Origin: SAR86 cluster bacterium
GTDB taxonomy: Bacteria; Pseudomonadota; Gammaproteobacteria; Magnimaribacterales; Magnimaribacteraceae
Assembly (NCBI GenBank): GCA_022447065.1
Contig: JAKUUM010000008.1
Location: forward strand, 1-64,000
Reading direction: 5' to 3'
DNA length: 64,000 bases
Shown in pieces: positions 1 to 8,671 of this stretch. The translations under genes were made by a program, and so were the position numbers. Positions within the stretch are counted from its first letter, which is position 1; every line of letters begins with the position of its first letter. The notes under the pieces were generated by a model that was not told where the DNA came from, ran no database searches, and worked only from the letters and a program-made list of their open reading frames with translations.

Positions 1-2287
1 CTGCGTCCAATGCGGCTGTTGGTTCGTCTAAGATAAGTATTGGTGTGTTCCTGACCACAGCCCTAGCTATGGAAAGTCTTTGCCTCTGTCCGGTAGATAA
101 TTTTCCTCCTCTATCGCTCAGAACAGTGTCTAAACCTTGAGGAAGATCATGGACATATTCATCCATGCAAGCTATTTCAATGGCTTGATTAATAGTAGAG
201 TCATCAGCCTCCGGAGCAACATATCTAATGTTGTCTCTTACACTTAGAGAAAACAGTACATTTTCTTGAAGAGCAATTGCGGCTTTTTCCCTTACTGAAG
301 CAATAAGGTATTTATTTAAAGGAGTGCCGTCAATCTTGATCAATCCCGAAGATGGCTCATACAGACGCAGTAATAAAGACATGAGGGTAGTCTTACCAGA
401 TCCAGTGGGGCCAATAATGGCTGTGATGGTCCCAGGTTTAGCTGTAAAACTTACCCCTTCAAGTACTGGAATTCCTGATTCGTATTCAAAATTAATATTT
501 TCAAAACTAATTTCTTTTTCTAGTTTTATAAAAGGTTTAGCATCAGGCTCATCTTCGATATCAGGCTCGATATCTAAAATATCGAATACCCTGCTTAAAC
601 CCATGGCCATGTCTTGTGCTGTTAACCAAAGACGCATAAATTGCCTTACATTGTTTGAGGTAGTATGAAATTGTGTTCTCGCCCACTGGAAAGCTCCTAA
701 ATTCCAAATTACCCAACTTACCGCCATTAGCGCTATCAACTCATTTGCATAAGTTTTATTACCTTGATTAGCGCTATAACCCATAAAAAATTCACCTGAA
801 AGAAGGAAAAGTGAAGCAATGACAAACATTATTATCATTAGAAGAGCAACCAGGCGGCGAGACTGAAAAGCGGCATTCATAGCAATCACAGAATCCTTTT
901 CCATGCCCTCCTGAATTCGATCACCGGCATCGTATGCTTTGATAAGTTTGATCGCGGCAAAAGATTCCTGGATCCTAGAGATAAGTTCAGAAGTGTTAGC
1001 CCTATACACAAGACTCCTTATTCTCATCCTGGGCATGGCCCATCTAGCCCAGAAGACAGTTGGAATAACTAATGACAAAGCTATAATTCCCATGGTGGGA
1101 CTGAGAAAAGAAAGTAAAAATAGTGCATAAATGTAATACCAAAAACTTAAAGAAAGTTCCACCAAACGTCCTATAACAGCATTTACTTGTGCGCTGTCAG
1201 CATAAATTCTAAAAATTGAATCTCCCGTCCGGTGGTCGCTGTGATAAGAAAGTGGTAATTGATGCCATCTTCTAACCAGAGCAATACGCATATTCTGATT
1301 AATTTGTTGCATGATCCAAACGGTGTAGTAAGGAACAATCATTCCGATGGGCAAGTTGAACGCCCACAGAGCCATAGAAAGATAGACCCAAGACCACTTC
1401 AGATCATGCCGTTGTTCTTGGGTTAAAGACTCGGTATTGTCACCGCCCATTTCCGGTACTCCAAACCACAAAGAAGAAGCGACTTCCTGTTGTAGAGGCT
1501 CACTCTGCAGTAAAGACATGCTTAAAAGATCTGCAATTATTAGTCCCAGCGGCAAAGTAACTAAACCCTGTACGGCTGCCAATAGATAAAGATAAGTGAG
1601 GTGAGAGTGTAGCCTGTAACGAGTCACAAGCCTCCCTGATTCAAACCTGAACTGAACCACCCATCCCAATCCGCAGCACAATGTTAGTAGCACGCCATAA
1701 ATGATTGGTCCCGTACCATTCAGCACCAGGATACAAAGTAACAGAGTAAAGAAGGTGCACAGTGCTAAAAAGATAGCTACTGCTGATTGTCGAACTCCAG
1801 ATAATTTTCCTAGTGCTAAAAGCCACATGCTTAAAACCATGGAAGTAACAAAAATATAAAGAGTGCTTTCAGCTGATCCTAATTCAATGTCTATAAGACC
1901 CAATGAAGGCCCCAAGATTGCAACCCCAGTAGCTAAAACCGGTGCATAAATCAGTCCATAACCATCTCCAGCTAAAGGATCTGCGACCTCTTGGCTGGTT
2001 CCCTCACTTCTCGTATACCATCTACCTAAAAAATAAGGCCTTACAAAAGGCCATGATCTAAAAAGCAAAACTATCACTTCTCGAAGACCATGATCATCTT
2101 CTTCAATGGTTTTATTTTTCTCCTCGGGGATGTCCCCGTCCGTTAAGAAAGGCAAGGCAACAGCTCGTTTAAAGTCCTTAGGATCGAGTTCTGACTTGGG
2201 TATTGAACCACTTAGAATCCACATGCCTACCGGTATGGCAACTGCAATGATCATCATCCCTAGAGAGACGACCATAAAGGCGTTCAC
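1..2287 (-). CDS. ABC exporter half-transporter, long form (partial, 3' end outside window)
   Basis: ATP-driven inner-membrane exporter subunit; substrate unknown. I translated this reverse-strand frame by hand: it is open for about 760 codons and runs off the left edge just after Walker B. Visible at the end are a P-loop (GPTGSGKT), signature LSTGQ and Walker B with a normal catalytic glutamate (LDEPTAALDA). Between the start and the usual six-helix exporter domain there are several extra hydrophobic segments, so the finished protein would be about 840 aa, against about 600 for usual half-transporters. I chose a GTG start at 2287, which overlaps the stop codon of the preceding ABC gene, because AGGA stands 6 nt before it; an in-frame ATG at 2275 has no ribosome site. 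It is the third gene of an apparent exporter operon. Family assignment is firm, function is not. Confidence 0.88.
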   Translation of the reverse strand, partial: MNAFMVVSLGMMIIAVAIPVGMWILSGSIPKSELDPKDFKRAVALPFLTDGDIPEEKNKTIEEDDHGLREVIVLLFRSWPFVRPYFLGRWYTRSEGTSQEVADPLAGDGYGLIYAPVLATGVAILGPSLGLIDIELGSAESTLYIFVTSMVLSMWLLALGKLSGVRQSAVAIFLALCTFFTLLLCILVLNGTGPIIYGVLLTLCCGLGWVVQFRFESGRLVTRYRLHSHLTYLYLLAAVQGLVTLPLGLIIADLLSMSLLQSEPLQQEVASSLWFGVPEMGGDNTESLTQEQRHDLKWSWVYLSMALWAFNLPIGMIVPYYTVWIMQQINQNMRIALVRRWHQLPLSYHSDHRTGDSIFRIYADSAQVNAVIGRLVELSLSFWYYIYALFLLSFLSPTMGIIALSLVIPTVFWARWAMPRMRIRSLVYRANTSELISRIQESFAAIKLIKAYDAGDRIQEGMEKDSVIAMNAAFQSRRLVALLMIIMFVIASLFLLSGEFFMGYSANQGNKTYANELIALMAVSWVIWNLGAFQWARTQFHTTSNNVRQFMRLWLTAQDMAMGLSRVFDILDIEPDIEDEPDAKPFIKLEKEISFENINFEYESGIPVLEGVSFTAKPGTITAIIGPTGSGKTTLMSLLLRLYEPSSGLIKIDGTPLNKYLIASVREKAAIALQENVLFSLSVRDNIRYVAPEADDSTINQAIEIACMDEYVHDLPQGLDTVLSDRGGKLSTGQRQRLSIARAVVRNTPILILDEPTAALDA

Positions 2288-4197
2288 AAGATATCCTCGC
2301 TTTTTTCTTCCTCTTGCCTCTCCCAAGTCTCATACATCTGGAAATATCTTCCTTTCTTCTGAATCAATTCTTCATGGGAGCCCATTTCAAGAATTTGTTG
2401 TTCGTCTATTACAACAATTACGTCTGCTCTTCTCGTGGTTGCCAATCTATGAGCAATTATGATTGCTGTCCTGCCTTCCAAGAGTCTATCCAGGGCTTTT
2501 TCTATCTTGGCCTCATTCTGTTGATCAACATTAGAAGTCGCTTCATCAAGTATCAAAACTCTGGGCTTGCTTAAAAAAGCTCTTGCCAAAGCTAAAAGTT
2601 GTCTCTCGCCGGAGGAGAGCGAGGATCCTCTTTCGTGACAATGCGTTTCTAAACCTTCTGGAAGTCTCCTAATCATTTCTTCAATACCAACAGCTTTACA
2701 AGCCTCCACAACTTCTTCGTCTGTAGCCTCAGGTCTAGCAAATAGAATGTTATCTTTTATGGTTCCATGGAATAAGAATGGTTCTTGAGGAACTATGCCT
2801 AACTGGCTGTGAAGAGACTGAAGGGAAATATCTTTGAGGTTGATATTGTCAAGAGTTATGGAACCTTCACTAGGGTCATAAAATCTACACATCAATTTTG
2901 CTATTGTAGATTTTCCTCCTCCGGTAGGGCCTACAAATGAAACTGTTTTTCCTGCCTCTATATGAAGAGAAATATTTTTTAAGACTGTAATATTGCCATC
3001 ATATGAAAAACTCACATCCTTTAATCTTATATCTCCCTTTAAATCTTTAAGATCGAAGCAATTCTCCGATTCTTTTACACTTGGTTCTGTATCCAAGAGG
3101 TCTCTGAGTTTTAAGACTGCTGCATTACCTGATTGAAATTCATTGTAAAGTCCAGAGAGTTCATTGATGGGAATAAAGAACCTTGCTACTAAAACATTGA
3201 AAGCAACCAAGCTACCCACTGTAAAAGTTCCTTCTGGATCAAGAGAAGGATTAACATTCTTAAGGATAAAAAAGCCAGCCGTAAAAACTAATAGAGATGT
3301 CGCCGTGGTTATAAATTGAGTTCCCTGGCGATAAGTGGCTTGTATTTTTGAAGTGTAGTGGTTTGCATCTCTGTAATCGCCAACAATGTTCCTATGATTG
3401 ATCACATTGTGTTTCATTCGGTTGAAAGAAATGACCAAGCGCATACCAGACAAACTTTCCTGAAGGTCGGCTAAAACATTCGAAATTCTGCTTCTTACTA
3501 CTTCATATCCTCTTTTAGAAGTCTTGCTAAACCAGAAGGTAAACCCAAACATTACTGGTGCTGAAAATACAAGCAGTATGAGAGTTAATTGGAGATTAAA
3601 AGAGAAGAGTAAAATTAAAATGAAGAATAAAGCCAGTAATTGAGCTACCAAATTGACTAAACCTGTTTGTAATAAATTTGAAAGGGCTTCAATATCGCTG
3701 GTCATTCTAGTTAAAAGGCGACCAGCTTTCTCTTCAGTAAAAAAATCTAAAGATAGCCTTTGTAAATGACTAAAGACTCTAACTCTTAAATCGTACATCA
3801 ATAATTGACCCAAACGACCCAAAAATCTAATCCTTATTCCACTTATGATTACAGCTAAGAATAAACTTCCTACCCAAACCATCGCCACCGTCGTTAAGAT
3901 TGAGAAATCTTTAGGGACAATGGCCTTATCGATAGCAACCTGAACTAAATAAGGTCCAACCAACAACAGCATCTCTGTCATCGCCACTAATGCAAGCGCC
4001 AAAAAGAATCTAAATTTGTAAGGGGAAAGGAAACTCCATAGGGTGAAAGCTCTTGAAGAAGGGCTTTTGTGTGAGAAAGATTCTTGTATATCAGAAAAAT
4101 CAGGTTCTTTTTCAATCAACGCATTGGTGCGATCAAGCATTTCAGGAGGAATTCCAGCAAAAGGCAGGTTAGCTTCTATACGAGCTTCTCTACTCAT
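2284..4197 (-). CDS. ABC exporter half-transporter, canonical Walker B / degenerate signature subunit
   Basis: Membrane-spanning domain fused to an ATPase domain (637 aa from the chosen start). Six membrane helices lie at about residues 60-345. The P-loop is GPTGGGKS (423-430), Walker B has the catalytic glutamate (LDEATSNVD, Glu552), but the signature is LSSGE (527-531) instead of LSGGQ. The upstream neighbour shows the opposite defect, the pattern known from heterodimeric exporters such as TM287/288, so the two probably pair, with one catalytic and one degenerate ATP site. The frame is open further upstream to 4248, but ATG at 4197 is preceded by a strong AAAGGAGG 5 nt away and overlaps the upstream gene by only 8 bp, so I start there. 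Substrate unknown; multidrug or lipid export are the usual roles of the family. Confidence 0.93.
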   Translation of the reverse strand: MSREARIEANLPFAGIPPEMLDRTNALIEKEPDFSDIQESFSHKSPSSRAFTLWSFLSPYKFRFFLALALVAMTEMLLLVGPYLVQVAIDKAIVPKDFSILTTVAMVWVGSLFLAVIISGIRIRFLGRLGQLLMYDLRVRVFSHLQRLSLDFFTEEKAGRLLTRMTSDIEALSNLLQTGLVNLVAQLLALFFILILLFSFNLQLTLILLVFSAPVMFGFTFWFSKTSKRGYEVVRSRISNVLADLQESLSGMRLVISFNRMKHNVINHRNIVGDYRDANHYTSKIQATYRQGTQFITTATSLLVFTAGFFILKNVNPSLDPEGTFTVGSLVAFNVLVARFFIPINELSGLYNEFQSGNAAVLKLRDLLDTEPSVKESENCFDLKDLKGDIRLKDVSFSYDGNITVLKNISLHIEAGKTVSFVGPTGGGKSTIAKLMCRFYDPSEGSITLDNINLKDISLQSLHSQLGIVPQEPFLFHGTIKDNILFARPEATDEEVVEACKAVGIEEMIRRLPEGLETHCHERGSSLSSGERQLLALARAFLSKPRVLILDEATSNVDQQNEAKIEKALDRLLEGRTAIIIAHRLATTRRADVIVVIDEQQILEMGSHEELIQKKGRYFQMYETWERQEEEKSEDIL

Positions 4198-6151
4198 CAA
4201 AACCTCCTTTAAAACCTTCTTCTGAAGTGTCTTTAATGACCATCTCACTTATGCGCTTGCGATATTCTTCATCCGATTCATCTGAAGTCTTTTCTTCTTC
4301 AACTACAGTTTCTTTGTTTGATTGTTGAGCAAGAATTTCTGAATATCTTGGCTCATTAGTTAGTAGATATTCATGAGTACCCGAAGCTAGAATCTTTCCT
4401 TTGTCTAAGACTAATATTCTGTCTGCTAAGCTTATTGTGGAAAGTCTATGCGCAATTAAGATTGTTGTTCTTTTATTTAATAACTTTAATAAAGATTTAT
4501 GGATCTTCGCTTCTATTCTGACGTCAATAGCGCTCGTGGCATCGTCAAGAATAAGTATAGAAGGATCAACTAATAGAGCCCTGGCTATTCCTAGTCTTTG
4601 CCTCTGCCCACCCGACAAAGTATATCCTCTCTCTCCCACTACGGTTTCATATCCTTCTGAAGTTTGTTCGATAAAATCATGTGCTTCAGCAGCTTTTGCT
4701 GCTTGAATAATTTCATCCATTGAGGCATCAGGTCTTCCGTAAGCTATGTTGTCTTTGATGCTAACTGAAAATAAAAAAGGCTCATCTAGGACTTGAGCTA
4801 TATGGTAATGAAGATTTTTTACCCCCATATCTTGTACTTTGACTCCGTCTATGGAGATACTGCCTTTATCTACTTCATAAAATCTTGAAAGCAGTCTGAT
4901 TATTGTAGATTTACCTGAGCCTGTTTGTCCTACTATTGCGACTGTTTCATTAGGTTCTACTTCAAAACTCAATCCTTTTAAAATTGGCTCATTGGCGTAT
5001 GCAAAACTTACATTCTTGAAAGAGATACTTCCCTTAATCTCCTTCATCTCAACCTTATCTTCTTTGTCTTTAATTTCCGATGTCTCATCAAGTATTTCAA
5101 AGATTCTTCCAGCAGAAGCCTTAGCCCTCTGTTCAAGCATAAGCATCCAACCCAAAAATCTAAAAGGCATTTGAATCATCATCAGGTACATGGTGAAAGC
5201 CACTAAAGAACCTAAGGCTATCTCCCCTTCAATAACCAACCAACCGCCATAAACCCAAACTAAAACAGAACCTAAAACAGTAAGGTTTTCTATTAATGGG
5301 TTATAAAAAGCAGAAACATCAACAGATCTTACTTGTACCCATTGAAGTTTTTTTGCAGCTCTAGCAAGTAAGTTAACTTGCATCAATTCTTGGGCAAAGG
5401 ATTTCACTATTCTTTGACCATTAATATTCTCATCAACAATCACGGCTACATCAGCTTGCCTAGCCTGAGTTAGCCAAGATAGAGGGAAAGTCAACTTTCG
5501 TAATTTAACACTTAAGAAAAATACTAACGGAATTGCAATCATTGAGGCTAAAGCTAAGGTGAGATGTACCGAAAGCATATATATAGCTGCAAACGCAAAA
5601 CTTAAGAGGCTTGTTAGTAGCATTGGGGCGATCATCAAAAACATTTGAATTGTCTTGATATCACTATTAGCTCTGGATATGAGTTGACCTGTTTGTGTCT
5701 TATCAAAAAAAGAAAATGAGAGAGTGAAAAGATGATTGTAGACAACAGATCTTAAATCCGCTTCCAATTGATTTGAAACTCTACCAAGCTGATAGGAACC
5801 TATTGCACCTCCAATGAATCTAATAAGGCTTATTATTAGAATTATCGTAACTAGGAATATAAAATCACTTATTTCTCCTGTAGAAAGGGTAGGCTCAATT
5901 GAATCTACAAGTTTTCCGATTAAAGCAGGAACTGATACTCCAAGCATCATGGTAGTTACCATAAGTGTGATTCCTAATCCGAATGACCGCCTATTAGCCA
6001 GCAAAATAGGAAGTACCCTACGGAACCAGTTTTTGGTTTGATCGCGATCTATATCCGCCTTGGGATTCGCAAAACGTTGTTCTACATTAACTGGTTCAAG
6101 CCCAGCATCTAGATCTACTATTCCTTTATCATCTACGGATGGATTCAGCAT
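4190..6151 (-). CDS. ABC exporter half-transporter, degenerate Walker B subunit
   Basis: 653-aa exporter half. An N-terminal hydrophilic stretch of about 45 residues is followed by six membrane helices (about 50-340) and an ATPase domain with P-loop GQTGSGKS (408-415), Q-loop near 453 and canonical signature LSGGQ (512-516). Walker B ends in two aspartates (LDDATSA, Asp536-Asp537), so the catalytic glutamate is replaced by aspartate. In heterodimeric exporters this marks the subunit contributing the degenerate ATP site, which fits the complementary signature defect in the next gene. It starts 12 bp after a small cysteine-rich secreted protein and overlaps the next ABC gene, so the four are probably one transcript. 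Substrate unknown. Confidence 0.93.
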   Translation of the reverse strand: MLNPSVDDKGIVDLDAGLEPVNVEQRFANPKADIDRDQTKNWFRRVLPILLANRRSFGLGITLMVTTMMLGVSVPALIGKLVDSIEPTLSTGEISDFIFLVTIILIISLIRFIGGAIGSYQLGRVSNQLEADLRSVVYNHLFTLSFSFFDKTQTGQLISRANSDIKTIQMFLMIAPMLLTSLLSFAFAAIYMLSVHLTLALASMIAIPLVFFLSVKLRKLTFPLSWLTQARQADVAVIVDENINGQRIVKSFAQELMQVNLLARAAKKLQWVQVRSVDVSAFYNPLIENLTVLGSVLVWVYGGWLVIEGEIALGSLVAFTMYLMMIQMPFRFLGWMLMLEQRAKASAGRIFEILDETSEIKDKEDKVEMKEIKGSISFKNVSFAYANEPILKGLSFEVEPNETVAIVGQTGSGKSTIIRLLSRFYEVDKGSISIDGVKVQDMGVKNLHYHIAQVLDEPFLFSVSIKDNIAYGRPDASMDEIIQAAKAAEAHDFIEQTSEGYETVVGERGYTLSGGQRQRLGIARALLVDPSILILDDATSAIDVRIEAKIHKSLLKLLNKRTTILIAHRLSTISLADRILVLDKGKILASGTHEYLLTNEPRYSEILAQQSNKETVVEEEKTSDESDEEYRKRISEMVIKDTSEEGFKGGFDE

Positions 6152-6163
6152 GGAGCGCTATTC

Positions 6164-6721
6164 TTAGTTTCTCCAAAGACCAGTATTAGCTTCTCGATAT
6201 TTGTTAATGTCCTCAGGCGAACCTATTAGCGCTATAACTTGACCGGATAAGCCTAAAATTTGAAATTGCTTATCTTCTATTCTTAATGGTAAAAAAATTG
6301 TTTTTTTCGAAAAACTAGTCACATACTTGTAAGCTTGTCTCTCATTCAAACTGCCTTTTACAGAGGTAATATCTACCCCCTTGATTCTTCCTTGTGCAGA
6401 GATGTAATAATCAAAATTGATTAGACTCTTACCAGATTTTGCATCCTCAGGTTTTTTAAATACTCTGGAAACACGTAAGGGCGTGCAAAAAACTACCTTA
6501 CATACTTGTTCGTCACCTAATTTTTCAGAGGGCCATGGTTTCATGGTGCAAGCATCACCCGAGCAATTTAAGCAAATTGAGTGAGTCTGACTTCTAATTT
6601 TTTGAAGGGTTTTTGCGGTCTCTTTATTAATTTCCTTGTCTATGGAACATATCAAATTATCCCCAAAAACTAAATTTGAACAAATAAATAAGCAACCTAG
6701 TAAAAAAAGTTTCTTTCCCAT
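6164..6721 (-). CDS. Small secreted cysteine-rich protein of unknown function
   Basis: 185 aa. A clear signal peptide (lysines at 3-4, hydrophobic stretch about 5-19, cleavage near FGD at about 20) predicts export to the periplasm. The mature part has six cysteines (25, 50, 53, 58, 74, 79), enough for three disulfides, all in the first third; the rest looks like a small alpha/beta domain. I recognise no family. It sits 12 bp upstream of the first of three ABC exporter genes on the same strand, so it is probably co-transcribed with them and may be a periplasmic partner, but that is inference from position only. Confidence 0.75.
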   Translation of the reverse strand: MGKKLFLLGCLFICSNLVFGDNLICSIDKEINKETAKTLQKIRSQTHSICLNCSGDACTMKPWPSEKLGDEQVCKVVFCTPLRVSRVFKKPEDAKSGKSLINFDYYISAQGRIKGVDITSVKGSLNERQAYKYVTSFSKKTIFLPLRIEDKQFQILGLSGQVIALIGSPEDINKYREANTGLWRN

Positions 6722-6744
6722 TACAACAACCTTACCTGCATTGA

Positions 6745-7146
6745 TTAAAGAGTCAAATTTTCCTGGTTACCGTATATCTTTTTTTGCCCATATTTGATTT
6801 CCAGGGCTAAACGATCTGCTTTTCTTAATTTTCTAACTACTAAAGCATAGGAAGTATCTATCATATTTTCTATCTCTTCGCGAGGTATGGTTCCATTGAG
6901 TATGACCGTGTTCCAGTGATCTTTATTCATATGATATCCAGGGATAACAGCTTCAAAAATATCTCTCATCACCATGGCCTCTTCTGGCCTACATTTTAAG
7001 TTGATATGAGCAATCCCTTCTTTGTGCCTCAGAAATCCAAACATCTTTCCTTTGATCTTAAAAACGGGAGTATCAGGACCAAAGGGAAAATCTTCTATCG
7101 CCTCTGGGCAAGTGAGAAAACAGGATCTTGCTTGTTCTCCATTCAT
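6745..7146 (-). CDS. MmcQ/YjbR family DNA-binding-like protein
   Basis: 133 aa, full length for the MmcQ/YjbR (CyaY-like fold) family. Seen: the N-terminal pattern around PEAIEDFPFGPDTPVFKI, then KMFGFL and a central NLKC followed by a long helix, and the HMNKDHWNTV segment typical of the family. Members have a double-wing fold and are often annotated as DNA-binding, but no precise role is established. It lies between the exporter operon and the aminotransferase on the same strand, with about 20 bp on either side, so it may be read through from upstream. Confidence 0.85.
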   Translation of the reverse strand: MNGEQARSCFLTCPEAIEDFPFGPDTPVFKIKGKMFGFLRHKEGIAHINLKCRPEEAMVMRDIFEAVIPGYHMNKDHWNTVILNGTIPREEIENMIDTSYALVVRKLRKADRLALEIKYGQKKIYGNQENLTL

Positions 7147-7169
7147 GCCTTTAGGTCAAAAAAATATTC

Positions 7170-8429
7170 TTAGCTGGATTCAATACGATATTGATCAGCA
7201 CTTCCTAGTACAGAGAAGGCCTCTGCTGCTGCATCACAAATATTAATAATATCCTTTTCAGTGTGTGCAGTGGAAACGAAATGATTATGGTAACCAACCA
7301 TATATACACCACGTTTAACACATTCGTCTATCCAAGCAAAATGTGTCTTTCGTTCGACATTGTGCAACCGGTAATAAGGCATAGCTGGAATGCCAGAAAC
7401 GACCAGATCGTAACCATGTGCATTCGCTACTTTAACCAAACCCTCATTGAGTTTATTGCCAAATTCTGTCATCTGCTTGGCAGCATCGACTCTTTGGAGT
7501 TCTAACAAAGTGGCTTTGGCTGCCGCCATTGGGACAGCATTGAAAAATTGAGTGCCCGTATAGTAAACATCTTCTGCTGCTTGCTTTAAAGCATCGCTGC
7601 CCACAAGAGCTGAGATGGGATATCCATTTGCCATTGCTTTACCAAAACAAATTAAATCGGGAGTGAAACCATAAGCTACGTTGGAGCCAGATAAGTTAAT
7701 GCGGAAACCTGCTCTAACATCATCAACAATCAAAACAATATCGTGTTTTCTGCAAAGAGTTTCTATCTGGTTCCAATATCCATCGGCTGGCAAAGAATTA
7801 TCCCGGAACACCGGGTGGTCATAAGGGGTAGAAATAAAACAAGCAATCTCATCGGCATGGGCTGCAATAGCTGCTTCAAAGGCATTAACATCATTCCAAT
7901 CAATTGCGAGTACATGGTCACCGTCTGAGGGAAGAATTCCTGGTCGGTCATCGCCCTCTTGCATCCAAGCAGTAACGCCATGATAGCCATCGCGAATTTT
8001 GATTACTTTCTCACGACCTGTTGCCGCACGAGCAATCATTACCGCCAGTGTAGTGCTATCCCCGCCATTCTTTCCAAACAGAGCCCAATCAGCAGCACTT
8101 ACCATATCAACAAGAGTTTCTGCCAACTCGATCATAACGGGAGATGCCAAGCTGACAGTGTTGCCGAGATCGTATTGAGTGCGAGCCGCTTGATCTATCA
8201 AAGGATGGTTATAGCCTAAAATCATAGGTCCGTAAGCACAGATCAGATCTACGTATTCGTTGTCATCTACATCCCAAAAATGCGCATCTTTGGCACGCGA
8301 AAAAAACTTTGGACCTGAGTCTCTTACAGAATACTTATAGTGACCAAAAATACCACCGGGTATAACCTCTTTGGCTTTATTAAATAAGCTTTGGGATTCT
8401 GTAATGTTGTAATTCTTTTGTTTCATCAT
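7170..8429 (-). CDS. Class III PLP-dependent aminotransferase (glutamate-1-semialdehyde aminomutase-like)
   Basis: 419-aa fold-type I PLP enzyme. Motifs: FWDVDDNEYVDL near the N-terminus, IVDDVRAGFR with the ring-nitrogen aspartate at 236, and the PLP lysine in CFGKAMANGYP (Lys264). The family covers HemL and omega-aminotransferases. DDVRAGFR replaces the usual DEV-TGFR of HemL, and no haem genes are near, so I do not call it hemL; the substrate is open. The first ATG (8429) lies only 12 nt after the 3' CCA of tRNA-Ser; that leader contains AAAGGG, better spaced for the second ATG (8426). Hand counts over five lines give about 46% G+C against about 36% for four nearby lines, hinting at transfer from elsewhere. 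Confidence 0.9.
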   Translation of the reverse strand: MMKQKNYNITESQSLFNKAKEVIPGGIFGHYKYSVRDSGPKFFSRAKDAHFWDVDDNEYVDLICAYGPMILGYNHPLIDQAARTQYDLGNTVSLASPVMIELAETLVDMVSAADWALFGKNGGDSTTLAVMIARAATGREKVIKIRDGYHGVTAWMQEGDDRPGILPSDGDHVLAIDWNDVNAFEAAIAAHADEIACFISTPYDHPVFRDNSLPADGYWNQIETLCRKHDIVLIVDDVRAGFRINLSGSNVAYGFTPDLICFGKAMANGYPISALVGSDALKQAAEDVYYTGTQFFNAVPMAAAKATLLELQRVDAAKQMTEFGNKLNEGLVKVANAHGYDLVVSGIPAMPYYRLHNVERKTHFAWIDECVKRGVYMVGYHNHFVSTAHTEKDIINICDAAAEAFSVLGSADQYRIESS

Positions 8430-8441
8430 TAACCCTTTAAC

Positions 8442-8531
8442 TGGCGGAGAGGGAGGGATTCGAACCCTCGAAGAGTGTTAGCCCTTACTCCCTTAGCAGG
8501 GGAGCGCTTTCAACCGCTCAGCCACCTCTCC
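8442..8531 (-). tRNA. tRNA-Ser(GCT)
   Basis: 90-nt tRNA on the reverse strand. Acceptor GGAGAGG pairs with CCTCTCC, followed by discriminator G and an encoded CCA (8442-8444). The D-arm is GCTGAGCGGTTGAAAGC, the anticodon stem CTCCC/GGGAG encloses loop CTGCTAA (anticodon GCT), there is a long class II variable arm, and the T-arm has GGTTCGAATCC. The class II arm and the anticodon together identify serine (codons AGC/AGT). The aminotransferase gene begins 12 nt downstream. Confidence 0.98.
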
Positions 8532-8535
8532 GGTC

Positions 8536-8564
8536 ATTACATAAAAGCTTAACACAGCAATCAA
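8536..8564 (-). promoter_or_regulatory. Predicted promoter of tRNA-Ser
   Basis: On the reverse strand TTGATT (8559-8564) is followed after exactly 17 bp by TGTAAT (8536-8541), four bases before the mature tRNA 5' end. This is a fair sigma-70 promoter in the expected place and would also drive the downstream aminotransferase. Confidence 0.5.
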
Positions 8565-8671
8565 AACTTTTAAGTGAAAGCCATTTACTCCCAATGAATG
8601 TTTTATGGGGTCTGTTACAATGCGGATTCTACCCATATTTTAATTAGGGCAATATAAATTTCTAAATCCAT

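Noticed and set aside
324-668. Forward-strand open frames over the ABC genes and elsewhere (for example 324-668, 2106-2462, 4401-4706)
   Set aside because: They lie opposite clear genes, lack ribosome sites and give low-complexity Ser/Leu-rich products: shadows of the real frames.
7170-8429. Naming the aminotransferase hemL
   Set aside because: The ring-nitrogen motif differs (DDVRAGFR) and no haem genes are near; only the class is supported.
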